A stretch of DNA of 9,889 nt from RGIG3102 sp045633415 (GCA_045633415.1 JAZQYH010000037.1:1-9889), one strand, 5' to 3'; positions 1 through 7,542 are shown, counted from the stretch's first letter. A program made the numbers and translations. The notes: generated by a model from the sequence alone, not told the origin.

Positions 1-252
1 GTCAAACAAACCTATCCCGATTATACAATGAAAATTATCCGCCAATATACCGATGGTGACTATGTAATTTCAGAGTTTATCATGCGTGGAACCCACAAAG
101 GTGATTTTTTGGGGATAACACCAACCAATAAGGTTTTAGAAATTACGGGAGTTGACATTGACAGAGTTGTTGACGGTAAAATTGTCGAGCACGGCGGTTC
201 AACTGAAACCTTTGAAACATTCTGGACAAACGGTTTGATTAAACCAGTATAA
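1..252 (+). CDS. SnoaL-like / ester cyclase family protein, 5'-truncated by window edge
   Basis: The reading frame is open from base 1, so this is the C-terminal part (83 codons) of a longer gene that starts outside the window; the ATG at 28 is probably internal. The visible part has the hallmark tail of SnoaL-like polyketide cyclases and predicted ester cyclases: a GTHKGDFLGITPTNK segment followed by a strand containing TGVDIDRVVDGKIVEH. This is the second half of the small alpha+beta cone (NTF2-like) fold, whose family is usually 120-150 residues. Such proteins range from true cyclases and isomerases to proteins of unknown role, so no substrate can be named. No signal peptide or membrane segment can be judged because the start is missing. 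The gene ends 28 nt before a hairpin terminator and is convergent with mfd. Family assignment is fairly sure; function is unknown. Confidence 0.8.
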   Translation, partial: VKQTYPDYTMKIIRQYTDGDYVISEFIMRGTHKGDFLGITPTNKVLEITGVDIDRVVDGKIVEHGGSTETFETFWTNGLIKPV

Positions 253-280
253 TACCAATTCCAATTTTACGAATAAATAA

Positions 281-310
281 AAAGCTCCCTTATACAGGGA
301 GCTTTTTAGT
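281..310. terminator. Bidirectional intrinsic terminator between SnoaL-like gene and mfd
   Basis: A perfect 10-bp stem (AAAGCTCCCT at 281-290 pairing with AGGGAGCTTT at 296-305) closes a 5-nt loop, TATAC. It is followed by T residues on the plus strand and preceded by an A-rich tract (274-283), which becomes a U-tract on the minus strand. It sits 28 nt after the stop of the plus-strand gene and 16 nt past the stop of mfd, so it can serve both convergent genes. Confidence 0.93.
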
Positions 311-326
311 TTTATCAATATATTTC

Positions 327-3300
327 CTATTCTTCCACCTTGCACTCTTTCAGCATATTCAGAGTATCTTTCATCACCTGCAGTGGCTGGGTGCCAGCAG
401 GAATGGTGGCTGAAATAAATGGTTTGTTGGTAGAATTTATACCTATTTTATATTTGCATTTTTTTAGGAATGACATAATATCAATCTCGCCGAATTTGTC
501 ACCGTAGAAAATAATGTTGTCTTTTCGCTGTACAATTTCGGTTATACCAAGGGACGCCGCCAGCACACGAAGCAGTGATATATCCACCAGCCCCATTACG
601 CTGTCTGGCACATCGCCGTATCTGTCCACCAGTTCGTCAATCAAATCGTCCACATCATCTGGTGTTTCCAGAGAGGCAATTCGTTTATAGGCTTCGATTC
701 GGTTTACAGTGGAAGAAATAAATTTGTCCGGGATAAATGCATCCACAGAAATGTCGATAACACAGTCACTTTTTTCTGTTTTCATCTTTTCACCGCGTTC
801 CACAGCAATTGCCTGATTCAGCAGTTTGATATACAGGTCATAACCGATGCTCATCATAAAACCAGACTGTGTCTTGCCCAGAATACTGCCAGCACCACGA
901 ATCTGCAAATCTCGCATTGCGATTTTGAAACCAGAGCCAAAGGATGTAAACTCCTTGATGGCGTTCAGTCGTTTTACTGCAATTTCGTTCAGCACCTTGT
1001 CTTTTCTGAAAGTAAAGTAAGCATAGGCCTTTCTGGTGGAACGACCTACACGACCACGAATCTGGTACAGCTGTGCCAGACCCATATAGTCGGCGTCTTC
1101 AATAACCAGAGTATTGGCGTTGGAAACGTCGATACCTGTTTCGATAATAGTGGTGCACACCAGAATATCAATTTCACCGTTCATCAGCTGTTGCCATACT
1201 GCTGACAGGCTGGCTTCGTCCATTTTGCCGTGTGCTACACCTATTCTTGCCTCTGGCACCATTTTCTGTACACGCTGTACACAAAGGTCGATGGTTTCCA
1301 CTCGGTTGTGGAGGTAATAGCACTGACCACCACGGTTCAGTTCCCTGTTCAGTGCCGCCGCTATAATGCTTTCGTTATATTCGCTTACATAGGTTTCGAT
1401 TGGTATTCTGTCAAATGGTGGCTGTTCAATGGTGGACATATCTCGTATGCCGTTCAGCGCCATTGAAAGTGTGCGAGGAATAGGTGTGGCAGACAGTGTC
1501 AGCACGTCTACTCCTGTAAAACCTTCCACCAGCTTTTCTTTGTGGGCAACGCCAAAGCGCTGTTCCTCGTCGATAATAACCAGCCCCAGATTTTTAAACT
1601 TTACATTTTTCTGAATCAGTGCATGAGTGCCGATTACAATATCTGCCACGCCGTCATTAATGTCACGGATAGTGGCTTCTCTCTGTTTAGGCTTTCTGAA
1701 GCGGGACAGCAGCTGGATATTCATAGGGAAGCTTTCCATACGCTGTACAAAGGTGTTGTAATGCTGCCATGCCAGTACAGTGGTAGGCACCAGTACTGCC
1801 ACCTGTTTGCCGCTCATAACTGCTTTGAAGGCGGCACGGATAGCCACCTCAGTTTTGCCTACACCAACGTCACCGCACAGCAGACGTTCCATTGGATGTG
1901 TGGACTCCATATCCCCTTTGATTTCTCTTATGGCTCGCAACTGGTCATCTGTTTCTTCATAAATAAAGCGGGACTCAAAGTCTCTCTGCCATTCTGTGTC
2001 CGGGTCGTGGGCAAAGCCTTTTGCCCTTTCACGTTTGGCATACAGTTCTATCAGTTCTTTAGCCATCTCTTCGGTGGCTTTTTTGGCTTTCTGCTTGGTT
2101 TTGTTCCAGCTTTCACCACCCAGTTTGGACAGTGACACTTTTTCATCATCTTTTGCATAGGTGTATCGGCTGATAAGGTCCAGCTGGGTAACAGGCACAT
2201 ACAGGCTGTCTTTACCTGCAAATTTAATCAGCAGATAATCCTTTGTAACACCCTGCATACTTACATTGTGTATGCCGTCATAAATGCCTATGCCGTAGTT
2301 CTGATGCACCACATAGTCACCTTTGGAAATCTGGTCGATGGAGGTGATGGCATCTTTGTTTTTCTTTTTAGGTTTCTGGGCAGATACATTCTGCTTGTGA
2401 CCTGTAATAAGGGCAAGCTTCTGCAGTGGCAGGTCAAAACCCTGATGAGTGCGGCCATAGGTAACAGCCACAGTGCCAGGAGCAATTTTGCCGTCAGTTT
2501 CAGTAAAATAGGCGTTATAGCCCATGTCCTGCAGGTCCCCAGCCAGTGTCTGTGCAGATTTTTTGGTACCTGCCAGCACCATAATTTTATATTTCTGGTT
2601 TACAAGAGAAGCAATATCTTCGCTTAAAACCTTGTATTCACCATTCCAGCCATTTAGGGCGTGGCAGGAAATGGAAACAATCTGTGACAGTGAAAAATCA
2701 GCTGTGGTGCGCACAAAATCTTCTGCAACCACAGTAGGCTGTTTTTTACATTTTGCCACAATATATGGCTCTGGAGCATAGTATTCTTCCATGCCCTTGG
2801 CGATAATGCCCTCTGTAAGCAGCTGCTCAATATCCTTGTTGTGTTGCCACATGGTTGTGGTGTAGCTTTCTTTCACAGCGCTCCAGTCATCAAGGAAGAT
2901 GATTGGGTCCTCCAGATAATCAAACAGTGTTGCCTTTGTTTCATAGCATACAGAGATGTATTTGTCCATACTCCGTGGCATTATGCCGTTTTCAAGTGTG
3001 ATAATGTCTTTTTCACTGGCAGTGTCAAACTGGCTTCTCTGTTTTGGAGTGAGTGTTTTCCTGAAATCGTGGATAGCCTGCAGTGCCTTTTCACAGTCGG
3101 TAAACAGTACCTCTTTTACAGGAGAGATATGCACCTTTTTAATCTGGTCCATACGGCGCTGGCTTTCAATGTCAAAGGTGTTGATTCTGTCTATTTCGTC
3201 ACCCCAGAACTCTATACGTACAGGGTAAGACATATCTGGTGTGTACAGGTCCACAATGTCACCACGGACAGAAAACTGCCCCGGACCTTCTACCATTTCA

Positions 3301-3782
3301 CGTCGAATATAGCCTGCATTTACCAGATTCTGCACCAGAATATCCCTTTTTACCCGGTCTGTATCTTTTATGGTAAGGGTATTTTGCAAAAATCTTTCCT
3401 TTGGCATAGTGTACATCAATGCGGCATCCACAGGAGAAATAACTATCTTTGCACTGCCACCGATAAGATTACCAAGGGTACGGATACGGCGGTATTCATA
3501 TTCACGGGAAAAGCTTTCCAGCGGGCGAAGAGTCAAATCTCGTGGTGAAAACACCTGTGCCCCCTGTGTAAAAAACTGTGTGTCGTCCAGCAGACGACTG
3601 GCACTGCGCTCGTCCTTTGTCAGAACAAGCACGTGTCTGCCTGTTACATTCTGAATGGCAGACAGAAAAGCGGCACGGGCAGTTCTGGACAGACCAAACA
3701 AGGCTATAGGTTGTCTATAGCTGTTTATTTCGTTCATCAGTCGGGCAAATTCCCCAGTGTTTATAATTTCTTTAAGAAGCAT
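327..3782 (-). CDS. mfd: Transcription-repair coupling factor Mfd
   Basis: Mfd is an ATP-driven DNA translocase that pushes or removes RNA polymerase stalled at lesions and recruits UvrA for nucleotide excision repair. At 1151 residues it has the full family length. The N-terminal UvrB-like module (about 1-210) carries the UvrA-contacting GQFSVRGDIVD region (169-179); its old Walker A site is degenerate (ALFGLSRTARA), as normal for Mfd. The RNA-polymerase-interacting CarD-like domain lies at about 485-550, starting GDYVVH (488-493) and ending LYVPVTQLDLISRY. The RecG-like motor has Walker A GDVGVGKT (637-644, Lys643), DEEQ (738-741), SAT (764-766) and motif VI QIRGRVGR (907-914). The TRG-like segment follows at about 940-969, then the C-terminal D7 domain. 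The ATG has an AAAGGA site 6 nt upstream. It is the last gene of the prs-pth-mfd block. No key residue is missing. Confidence 0.98.
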   Translation of the reverse strand: MLLKEIINTGEFARLMNEINSYRQPIALFGLSRTARAAFLSAIQNVTGRHVLVLTKDERSASRLLDDTQFFTQGAQVFSPRDLTLRPLESFSREYEYRRIRTLGNLIGGSAKIVISPVDAALMYTMPKERFLQNTLTIKDTDRVKRDILVQNLVNAGYIRREMVEGPGQFSVRGDIVDLYTPDMSYPVRIEFWGDEIDRINTFDIESQRRMDQIKKVHISPVKEVLFTDCEKALQAIHDFRKTLTPKQRSQFDTASEKDIITLENGIMPRSMDKYISVCYETKATLFDYLEDPIIFLDDWSAVKESYTTTMWQHNKDIEQLLTEGIIAKGMEEYYAPEPYIVAKCKKQPTVVAEDFVRTTADFSLSQIVSISCHALNGWNGEYKVLSEDIASLVNQKYKIMVLAGTKKSAQTLAGDLQDMGYNAYFTETDGKIAPGTVAVTYGRTHQGFDLPLQKLALITGHKQNVSAQKPKKKNKDAITSIDQISKGDYVVHQNYGIGIYDGIHNVSMQGVTKDYLLIKFAGKDSLYVPVTQLDLISRYTYAKDDEKVSLSKLGGESWNKTKQKAKKATEEMAKELIELYAKRERAKGFAHDPDTEWQRDFESRFIYEETDDQLRAIREIKGDMESTHPMERLLCGDVGVGKTEVAIRAAFKAVMSGKQVAVLVPTTVLAWQHYNTFVQRMESFPMNIQLLSRFRKPKQREATIRDINDGVADIVIGTHALIQKNVKFKNLGLVIIDEEQRFGVAHKEKLVEGFTGVDVLTLSATPIPRTLSMALNGIRDMSTIEQPPFDRIPIETYVSEYNESIIAAALNRELNRGGQCYYLHNRVETIDLCVQRVQKMVPEARIGVAHGKMDEASLSAVWQQLMNGEIDILVCTTIIETGIDVSNANTLVIEDADYMGLAQLYQIRGRVGRSTRKAYAYFTFRKDKVLNEIAVKRLNAIKEFTSFGSGFKIAMRDLQIRGAGSILGKTQSGFMMSIGYDLYIKLLNQAIAVERGEKMKTEKSDCVIDISVDAFIPDKFISSTVNRIEAYKRIASLETPDDVDDLIDELVDRYGDVPDSVMGLVDISLLRVLAASLGITEIVQRKDNIIFYGDKFGEIDIMSFLKKCKYKIGINSTNKPFISATIPAGTQPLQVMKDTLNMLKECKVEE

Positions 3783-3834
3783 AGTTATTCCTTTGATATA
3801 AAAAACTTACCTTTATGTTTACACAGCAAACTAT

Positions 3835-3869
3835 GCCGTGTAATACCTCACATGGGGGTATCACACGGC
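3835..3869 (-). other. Hairpin in the pth-mfd intercistronic gap
   Basis: A 13-bp inverted repeat (3835-3847 with 3857-3869) encloses a 9-nt loop, starting 8 nt past the pth stop. The single imperfect position reads as a G-U wobble in minus-strand RNA but as an A-C mismatch in plus-strand RNA, so the structure fits a pth-mfd transcript better. No U-tract follows directly (the next bases on the minus strand are ATAGTTTGC), so it is not a standard intrinsic terminator. It could be a processing or mRNA-stability element, or a weak attenuator that lowers mfd relative to prs-pth. Its role is inferred. Confidence 0.6.
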
Positions 3870-3876
3870 TTTGTGT

Positions 3877-4464
3877 TTATCTGTTATATAAATTCATGGC
3901 TTTGTCGGACTGGCCGTCGATAATCAACTGCACAGCCTGATATGCGCTTTCAAATTTTTCTGACAGGGCTTTTTTATCACTGTCTGTGAATTTGCCCAGC
4001 ACCCAGTCTGCAAGGTCATATTCAGGATGTGGCTTCTCGCCTACACCCATTTTAACTCTTGGGAAACTGTCACCCATATGCTGAATAATACTTTTGATAC
4101 CATTGTGGCCACCTGCACTGCCTTTAAGGCGGATGCGCATTTTGCCCACAGCCATTGATACATCATCGTATATTATAATCACATTTTCGGGTGGTATTTT
4201 GTAAAATTTTGCCGCAGCGCCCACAGCTTCACCAGAAAGGTTCATATAAGTCTGTGGTTTTAATATAACAACCTTCTTGTCTTTATACTTCCAGATGTTA
4301 TAGAGCGCTTTGAACTTGGCCTTGTCTGGCTTTACGCCTGCTTTGTCGCAGATGTAGTCAACACAGGCAAAGCCTATATTGTGGCGGGTGTTGTCATACT
4401 TGGAGCCTGGGTTACCCAGACCCACTATCATATAATCAGCGCCTTGTGTATTTTTAAAAAGCAT
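3877..4464 (-). CDS. pth: Peptidyl-tRNA hydrolase Pth
   Basis: Pth cleaves the ester bond of peptidyl-tRNAs that fall off ribosomes, recycling tRNA; it is cytosolic and usually essential. The protein has all family catalytic positions: GLGNPG with Asn18, TRHN with His28, YMNLSGEAV with Asn75, the IIYDD Asp100, and GGHNG with Asn121. These correspond to E. coli Asn10, His20, Asn68, Asp93 and Asn114. The 195-residue length is typical. The ATG at 4464 lies 7 nt after the prs stop with no clear Shine-Dalgarno site (TTAACCT precedes it), so translation may depend on coupling to prs. An internal Met12 (ATG at 4431) directly precedes IVGLGNPG, where many Pth proteins begin, and has a weak AAGG 10 nt upstream. 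I keep the longer start because an MxFK-type N-terminal extension is familiar to me from ruminococcal Pth. Function is certain; the start is not. Confidence 0.96.
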   Translation of the reverse strand: MLFKNTQGADYMIVGLGNPGSKYDNTRHNIGFACVDYICDKAGVKPDKAKFKALYNIWKYKDKKVVILKPQTYMNLSGEAVGAAAKFYKIPPENVIIIYDDVSMAVGKMRIRLKGSAGGHNGIKSIIQHMGDSFPRVKMGVGEKPHPEYDLADWVLGKFTDSDKKALSEKFESAYQAVQLIIDGQSDKAMNLYNR

Positions 4465-4471
4465 AGGTTAA

Positions 4472-5428
4472 TTATTTGTACAGTGTGAACAGTGTTGAAA
4501 CAGACTGGTCAGCGTAAATTCTCTGGATAGCCTGTGCAAAGAGAGGAGCAACAGATTCAACTCTGATTTTGTCCATTTTCTTTTCTTCAGCCAGTGGAAT
4601 TGTATCGAGAAGGATAAGTTCGTCCAGTGCGCTGTCTCTGATTCTGTCTACTGCTGGGCCGGAAAGGATACCGTGTGTTGCACAAGCTCTTACAGATTTT
4701 GCGCCACGTTCTTTCAGTGCGTTTGCAGCGTTGCACAGTGTGCCAGCTGTATCGATGATATCGTCGATGATAAGCAGGTTTTTATCTTTGATTTCACCGA
4801 TGATGTTCATAATTTCAGAAACGTTTGGTCTTGGGCGGCGTTTGTCAATGATAGCGATTGGCACATCAAGACGGTTAGCAATTTTTCTTGCACGGTTAAC
4901 ACTGCCAAGGTCAGGTGAAACGATAACAAGGTCTTCCAGATTTTTTCTTTCAATATATTCAGAAAGAATTGGCATACCTTCCAGATGATCCAGAGGAATG
5001 TTGAAGAAGCCCTGAATCTGTGCAGCATGCAAGTCCATTGTCAGAACTCTGTCTGCGCCAGCTGTTGTGATAAGGTCTGCTACCAGTTTAGCACTGATTG
5101 GGTCACGGGATTTGCTCTTTCTGTCCTGACGTGCATAACCAAAGTATGGGATAACAGCTGTGATACGGCCTGCAGATGCGCGTTTCATTGCATCAATCAT
5201 AATAAGCAGTTCCATCAGGTTGTTATTAACTGGTGTACATGTGGACTGGATAATAAATACGTCGCTACCACGAACAGATTCGCCGATAGAAACTGTGATT
5301 TCACCATCAGAGAAAGTGCTTACTTCACACTTTGTCAGTGGCAGACCCAGCTGTGCAGCGATTTTTTCTGCCAGCGGAATGTTGGAATTACATGCGAAAA
5401 GTTTGATATCTTTGCCATGAATATTCAT
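4472..5428 (-). CDS. prs: Ribose-phosphate pyrophosphokinase (PRPP synthetase, class I)
   Basis: This enzyme transfers pyrophosphate from ATP to ribose 5-phosphate, making PRPP for purine, pyrimidine, NAD, histidine and tryptophan synthesis. The 318 residues match class I bacterial enzymes. Visible motifs are FSDGE (39-43), FGYARQDRK (96-104) of the ATP site, MDLHAAQIQGFF (131-142) with the metal and catalytic region at His134, the flexible catalytic loop DKRRPRP (195-201) with Lys196 and Arg198, and the PRPP/ribose-phosphate loop IIDDIIDTAGTL (220-231). An AGAGG site lies 9 nt before the ATG. It is the first gene of the minus-strand block and is followed 7 nt later by pth, an order common in Bacillota. 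The genes ctc and fin, which lie among them in Bacillus subtilis, are absent here. A sigma-A-like promoter is visible about 60-90 nt upstream. All expected residues are present. Confidence 0.98.
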   Translation of the reverse strand: MNIHGKDIKLFACNSNIPLAEKIAAQLGLPLTKCEVSTFSDGEITVSIGESVRGSDVFIIQSTCTPVNNNLMELLIMIDAMKRASAGRITAVIPYFGYARQDRKSKSRDPISAKLVADLITTAGADRVLTMDLHAAQIQGFFNIPLDHLEGMPILSEYIERKNLEDLVIVSPDLGSVNRARKIANRLDVPIAIIDKRRPRPNVSEIMNIIGEIKDKNLLIIDDIIDTAGTLCNAANALKERGAKSVRACATHGILSGPAVDRIRDSALDELILLDTIPLAEEKKMDKIRVESVAPLFAQAIQRIYADQSVSTLFTLYK

Positions 5429-5490
5429 ACTAATTACCTCTTGCTCATTTTTTTGTATAAATTACAAGTTTAAATACTCATATATATAAT

Positions 5491-5518
5491 ATCATACCGC
5501 ATTTACAGTTTTTTTCAA
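5491..5518 (-). promoter_or_regulatory. Probable sigma-A promoter of prs-pth-mfd
   Basis: On the minus strand a -35 TTGAAA (5518-5513) and a -10 TATGAT (5496-5491) are 16 nt apart, each 5 of 6 to consensus, and are followed by an AT-only stretch. This would give a leader of roughly 55 nt before the prs ATG at 5428. No leader hairpin resembling a purine riboswitch is visible. The assignment rests on sequence match alone. Confidence 0.6.
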
Positions 5519-5576
5519 GGGCAAATGGCGTTTTGGGATAAAAATTGTATATATTGGTCAAATTTTTCCACTCTTT

Positions 5577-5602
5577 TTAACAATTTTTGCACTTATTGTT
5601 AA
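5577..5602. promoter_or_regulatory. Perfect inverted repeat in divergent prs / MFS intergenic region (operator candidate)
   Basis: TTAACAAT (5577-5584) and ATTGTTAA (5595-5602) form a perfect 8-bp inverted repeat with a 10-nt spacer; the centres of the arms are 18 bp apart. It lies about 60 bp upstream of both the prs -35 and the MFS -35. As an RNA hairpin it would be weak (AT-rich, no T-tail), so a protein-binding site is more natural than a terminator. No regulator gene is adjacent in this window, and AT-rich inverted repeats can arise by chance. Confidence 0.4.
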
Positions 5603-5659
5603 CATTGTCTGCAAAGTTTTGGTGGCAGAATATTGTTTGTAATATTTTATCAAAAAATG

Positions 5660-5688
5660 TTGTAAACCGTGCCATTTAGATGTAGAAT
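5660..5688 (+). promoter_or_regulatory. Probable sigma-A promoter of the MFS gene
   Basis: A -35 TTGTAA (5660-5665) and -10 TAGAAT (5683-5688) are separated by an optimal 17 nt. Transcription would begin near 5695, giving a short leader of about 28 nt that includes the AGGAG ribosome-binding site at 5712-5716, 6 nt before the ATG. Assignment is by consensus match only. Confidence 0.65.
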
Positions 5689-5722
5689 ATATAGGCAACA
5701 AAATACTATTTAGGAGAATAAA

Positions 5723-6931
5723 ATGGGACTTATAAAAAAATATAATCTTACATTATTTTTTGTAATATACTTCAGCTACACATTTGTATCAAACTTTGTG
5801 CATCCTGTAACACCAGCATTCCTGCAGATGATAAACTGTTCCAACAGTATGTTCGGTTTTGCATTTGCCGCTATGGCTCTGGGCCAGTTTCTGGTAAGTG
5901 CCCTGTGGGGTAAGGTTGGTGACAGAATAGGCTATGCCAAGGCAACAGCTTTCGGATTTGTGGGATATGGTGTGTCAGCCATTATCTTTTCCATGGCAAC
6001 CAGCTGGCATCTGGTGGTGCTGGGCAGATTTATCGGCGGTATTGCACTTGCCAGTGTACAGGTAAACAGTATGGCATACATTGCAGCCCTGCCAGCCCCT
6101 GCAGAAGACAGAAACAGACTGCTGGTTATCTACTCATCCATGATGGGTATCGGCGGTGCCTTCGGCTTCCTTGTGGGTGGTCTTATCGGCGACATCAACC
6201 TGTACTACTCATTCTACGCACAGTGTGGCGTACTGATGTGTATGGCAGCTATTACATACTTCTGCATCAAAGAACATTCAAACTTTGAAAAGAAAACAGA
6301 AAAGCTTACTTTCAAAGATGTAAACCCATTTACATCAATTAAAGCCAGCATGAAACTGCTGAATGTTACTATTGCAGTATTCCTTGTAAGCGCACTGCTG
6401 TCATTCTTTGCATCCACAGGTTTTGACCAGAACTTCAACTACTTCCTGCGCGCAAAATTCAACTTTGCACCATCATCTTCTGGTATGTTCAAAGCTGTTG
6501 TAGGCACAATTTCACTTACAATGAACATGACAATCAATATGTGGATTGTAAAACGATTCAATATTTCAAAAGCAATGGTTGTTACAATTCTGGGTGCCGC
6601 TGGCGCGCTGTTTGGTGTGGTTATGGCACCAAACCAGACAGTTGTTATGGCATTTGCACTGCTGTACTATGCATTCTATGCTATCTACACACCACTTCAG
6701 CAGGCAGTTATGCTGAAAAACGATGACGACTCATCCAAAGGTTCTGTTGCTGGTCTGTTCAATACAAGCCGCAGTATCGGTATGATGGCTGGTCCTACAT
6801 TTGCAGGTCTGATTTTCGACATCAACCCTAACTACGCATTTATCTCTTTTGCAATCGCTCTGGTGCTGGCCGCCCTTGTTGGCTGGAAAAACTACCTGCA
6901 GCTGAAAGCCAAAGGCGTATACAATGATTAA
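5723..6931 (+). CDS. Major facilitator superfamily transporter, drug-efflux (DHA1)-like, 12 TM
   Basis: This is a 402-residue polytopic inner-membrane protein with about 12 hydrophobic helices in two six-helix halves, joined by a charged cytoplasmic loop (about 183-210). The loop between helices 2 and 3 carries the MFS motif A, GKVGDRIGYAKA (63-74), with the Asp-Arg pair. Helix 4 begins GRFIGGI (101-107, motif B-like), and helix 5 has a motif C-like GGAFGFLVGG (144-153) in which the usual Pro after the second Gly is Phe. Motif C is characteristic of proton-driven antiporters, so export of a drug or metabolite is the best guess; the substrate cannot be read from sequence. The start is well supported by AGGAG 6 nt upstream. 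The gene is monocistronic, with its own promoter and terminator, and divergent from prs. Codons are strongly CTG-biased for Leu, like the neighbouring housekeeping genes, which argues against recent acquisition. Confidence 0.9.
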   Translation: MGLIKKYNLTLFFVIYFSYTFVSNFVHPVTPAFLQMINCSNSMFGFAFAAMALGQFLVSALWGKVGDRIGYAKATAFGFVGYGVSAIIFSMATSWHLVVLGRFIGGIALASVQVNSMAYIAALPAPAEDRNRLLVIYSSMMGIGGAFGFLVGGLIGDINLYYSFYAQCGVLMCMAAITYFCIKEHSNFEKKTEKLTFKDVNPFTSIKASMKLLNVTIAVFLVSALLSFFASTGFDQNFNYFLRAKFNFAPSSSGMFKAVVGTISLTMNMTINMWIVKRFNISKAMVVTILGAAGALFGVVMAPNQTVVMAFALLYYAFYAIYTPLQQAVMLKNDDDSSKGSVAGLFNTSRSIGMMAGPTFAGLIFDINPNYAFISFAIALVLAALVGWKNYLQLKAKGVYND

Positions 6932-6941
6932 TTATAAAACT

Positions 6942-6970
6942 AAAACGTCACCCCACGGTGACGTTTTTTT
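6942..6970. terminator. Intrinsic terminator after the MFS gene
   Basis: A perfect 11-bp stem (AAAACGTCACC 6942-6952 with GGTGACGTTTT 6957-6967) closes a CCAC tetraloop and runs into seven T residues on the plus strand (6964-6970), 10 nt after the MFS stop. The minus-strand tail is TTTTAGTTTTAT, so it may also stop read-through from the convergent GNAT gene. Confidence 0.95.
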
Positions 6971-7086
6971 ATGCTTAAACTGTTAGATAAATTGGGATTT
7001 GTTTAACTGATATTTAAGCTTTACAGATAATGAATATTCTGCTGTCATCAGCTTTTATTGGATTACTAAATTACGCATGAATCAAA

Positions 7087-7500
7087 TTATAATTCTTTAA
7101 TGTAATAATGTCTTTCTTCAGTATAAGGATAGTTCGTCAGTGAGAAAACGCACCTATAACCCAATTTCTCATAAAAAGCTGGGGCTTGAAATGAGAAAGT
7201 ATCTACAAAAACATATTTACAACCTCTATTTCTTGCTTCGTTTTCAGCTGCTATTATAATTTTACTGCCGATACCGAGATTTCTAAGGTTTTCAGATACA
7301 AACAGATAATTGATACATAACCAGTTTCCAAATGTTTTTCCTGTCAGACCAGCAAGTTTTTTGCCTGTCTCATCTTCATAATACACGCCTAAAGGGATAT
7401 TCTCAGATTTTTCACGTTTGCTTAGATTGTATGACTTAAGCATATTGTGAATCTCATCAATATCACTTTGATTTCCATCGTTTGTAATTCTAAAATTCAT
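7087..7500 (-). CDS. GNAT family N-acetyltransferase
   Basis: This is a single-domain 137-residue cytosolic protein of the Gcn5-related acetyltransferase fold, which moves an acetyl group from acetyl-CoA to an amine. The acetyl-CoA pyrophosphate-binding motif A is LRNLGIGSKII, matching the R/Q-x-x-G-x-G/A pattern, placed after the strand NYLFVSE. Then come the strand YVFVDTFSFQAPAFYEKLGY (motif B region with the typical xxAxxFYxxxGY helix) and an RHYYIKEL C-terminus. Similar short acetyltransferases are common in Clostridia; the acceptor is unknown and nothing here points to an antibiotic. The ATG has GGAG 7 nt upstream. It stands alone between convergent MFS and the tail of ktrBA. Base composition differs from its neighbours: Gln codons are both CAA and Leu codons are scattered, whereas neighbours favour CAG and CTG. 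This suggests a later arrival or relaxed expression. Confidence 0.9.
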   Translation of the reverse strand: MNFRITNDGNQSDIDEIHNMLKSYNLSKREKSENIPLGVYYEDETGKKLAGLTGKTFGNWLCINYLFVSENLRNLGIGSKIIIAAENEARNRGCKYVFVDTFSFQAPAFYEKLGYRCVFSLTNYPYTEERHYYIKEL

Positions 7501-7542
7501 TTTCTTCTCCGTTATTTAGCAAATTCAAATTTTTCTAACTGT

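Noticed and set aside
1542..3548. Long plus-strand open frames (up to 235 codons) opposite mfd
   Set aside because: They lie entirely antisense to the complete, motif-rich mfd gene, are rich in Cys/Phe/His as expected for antisense shadows, and lack ribosome-binding sites or recognisable domains.
4985..5473. A 162-codon plus-strand frame opposite prs
   Set aside because: It is the antisense shadow of a fully conserved prs; its Cys-rich translation resembles no family I know.
6973..7019. GCTTAAA / TTTAAGC inverted repeat between MFS terminator and GNAT stop
   Set aside because: The arms are 7 bp, AT-rich and 33 nt apart; this is expected by chance in AT-rich DNA.
7041..7055. Small GCTG-TCAT-CAGC hairpin followed by TTTTA
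   Set aside because: A 4-bp stem is too short for a terminator, and a strong terminator already serves the MFS gene upstream.
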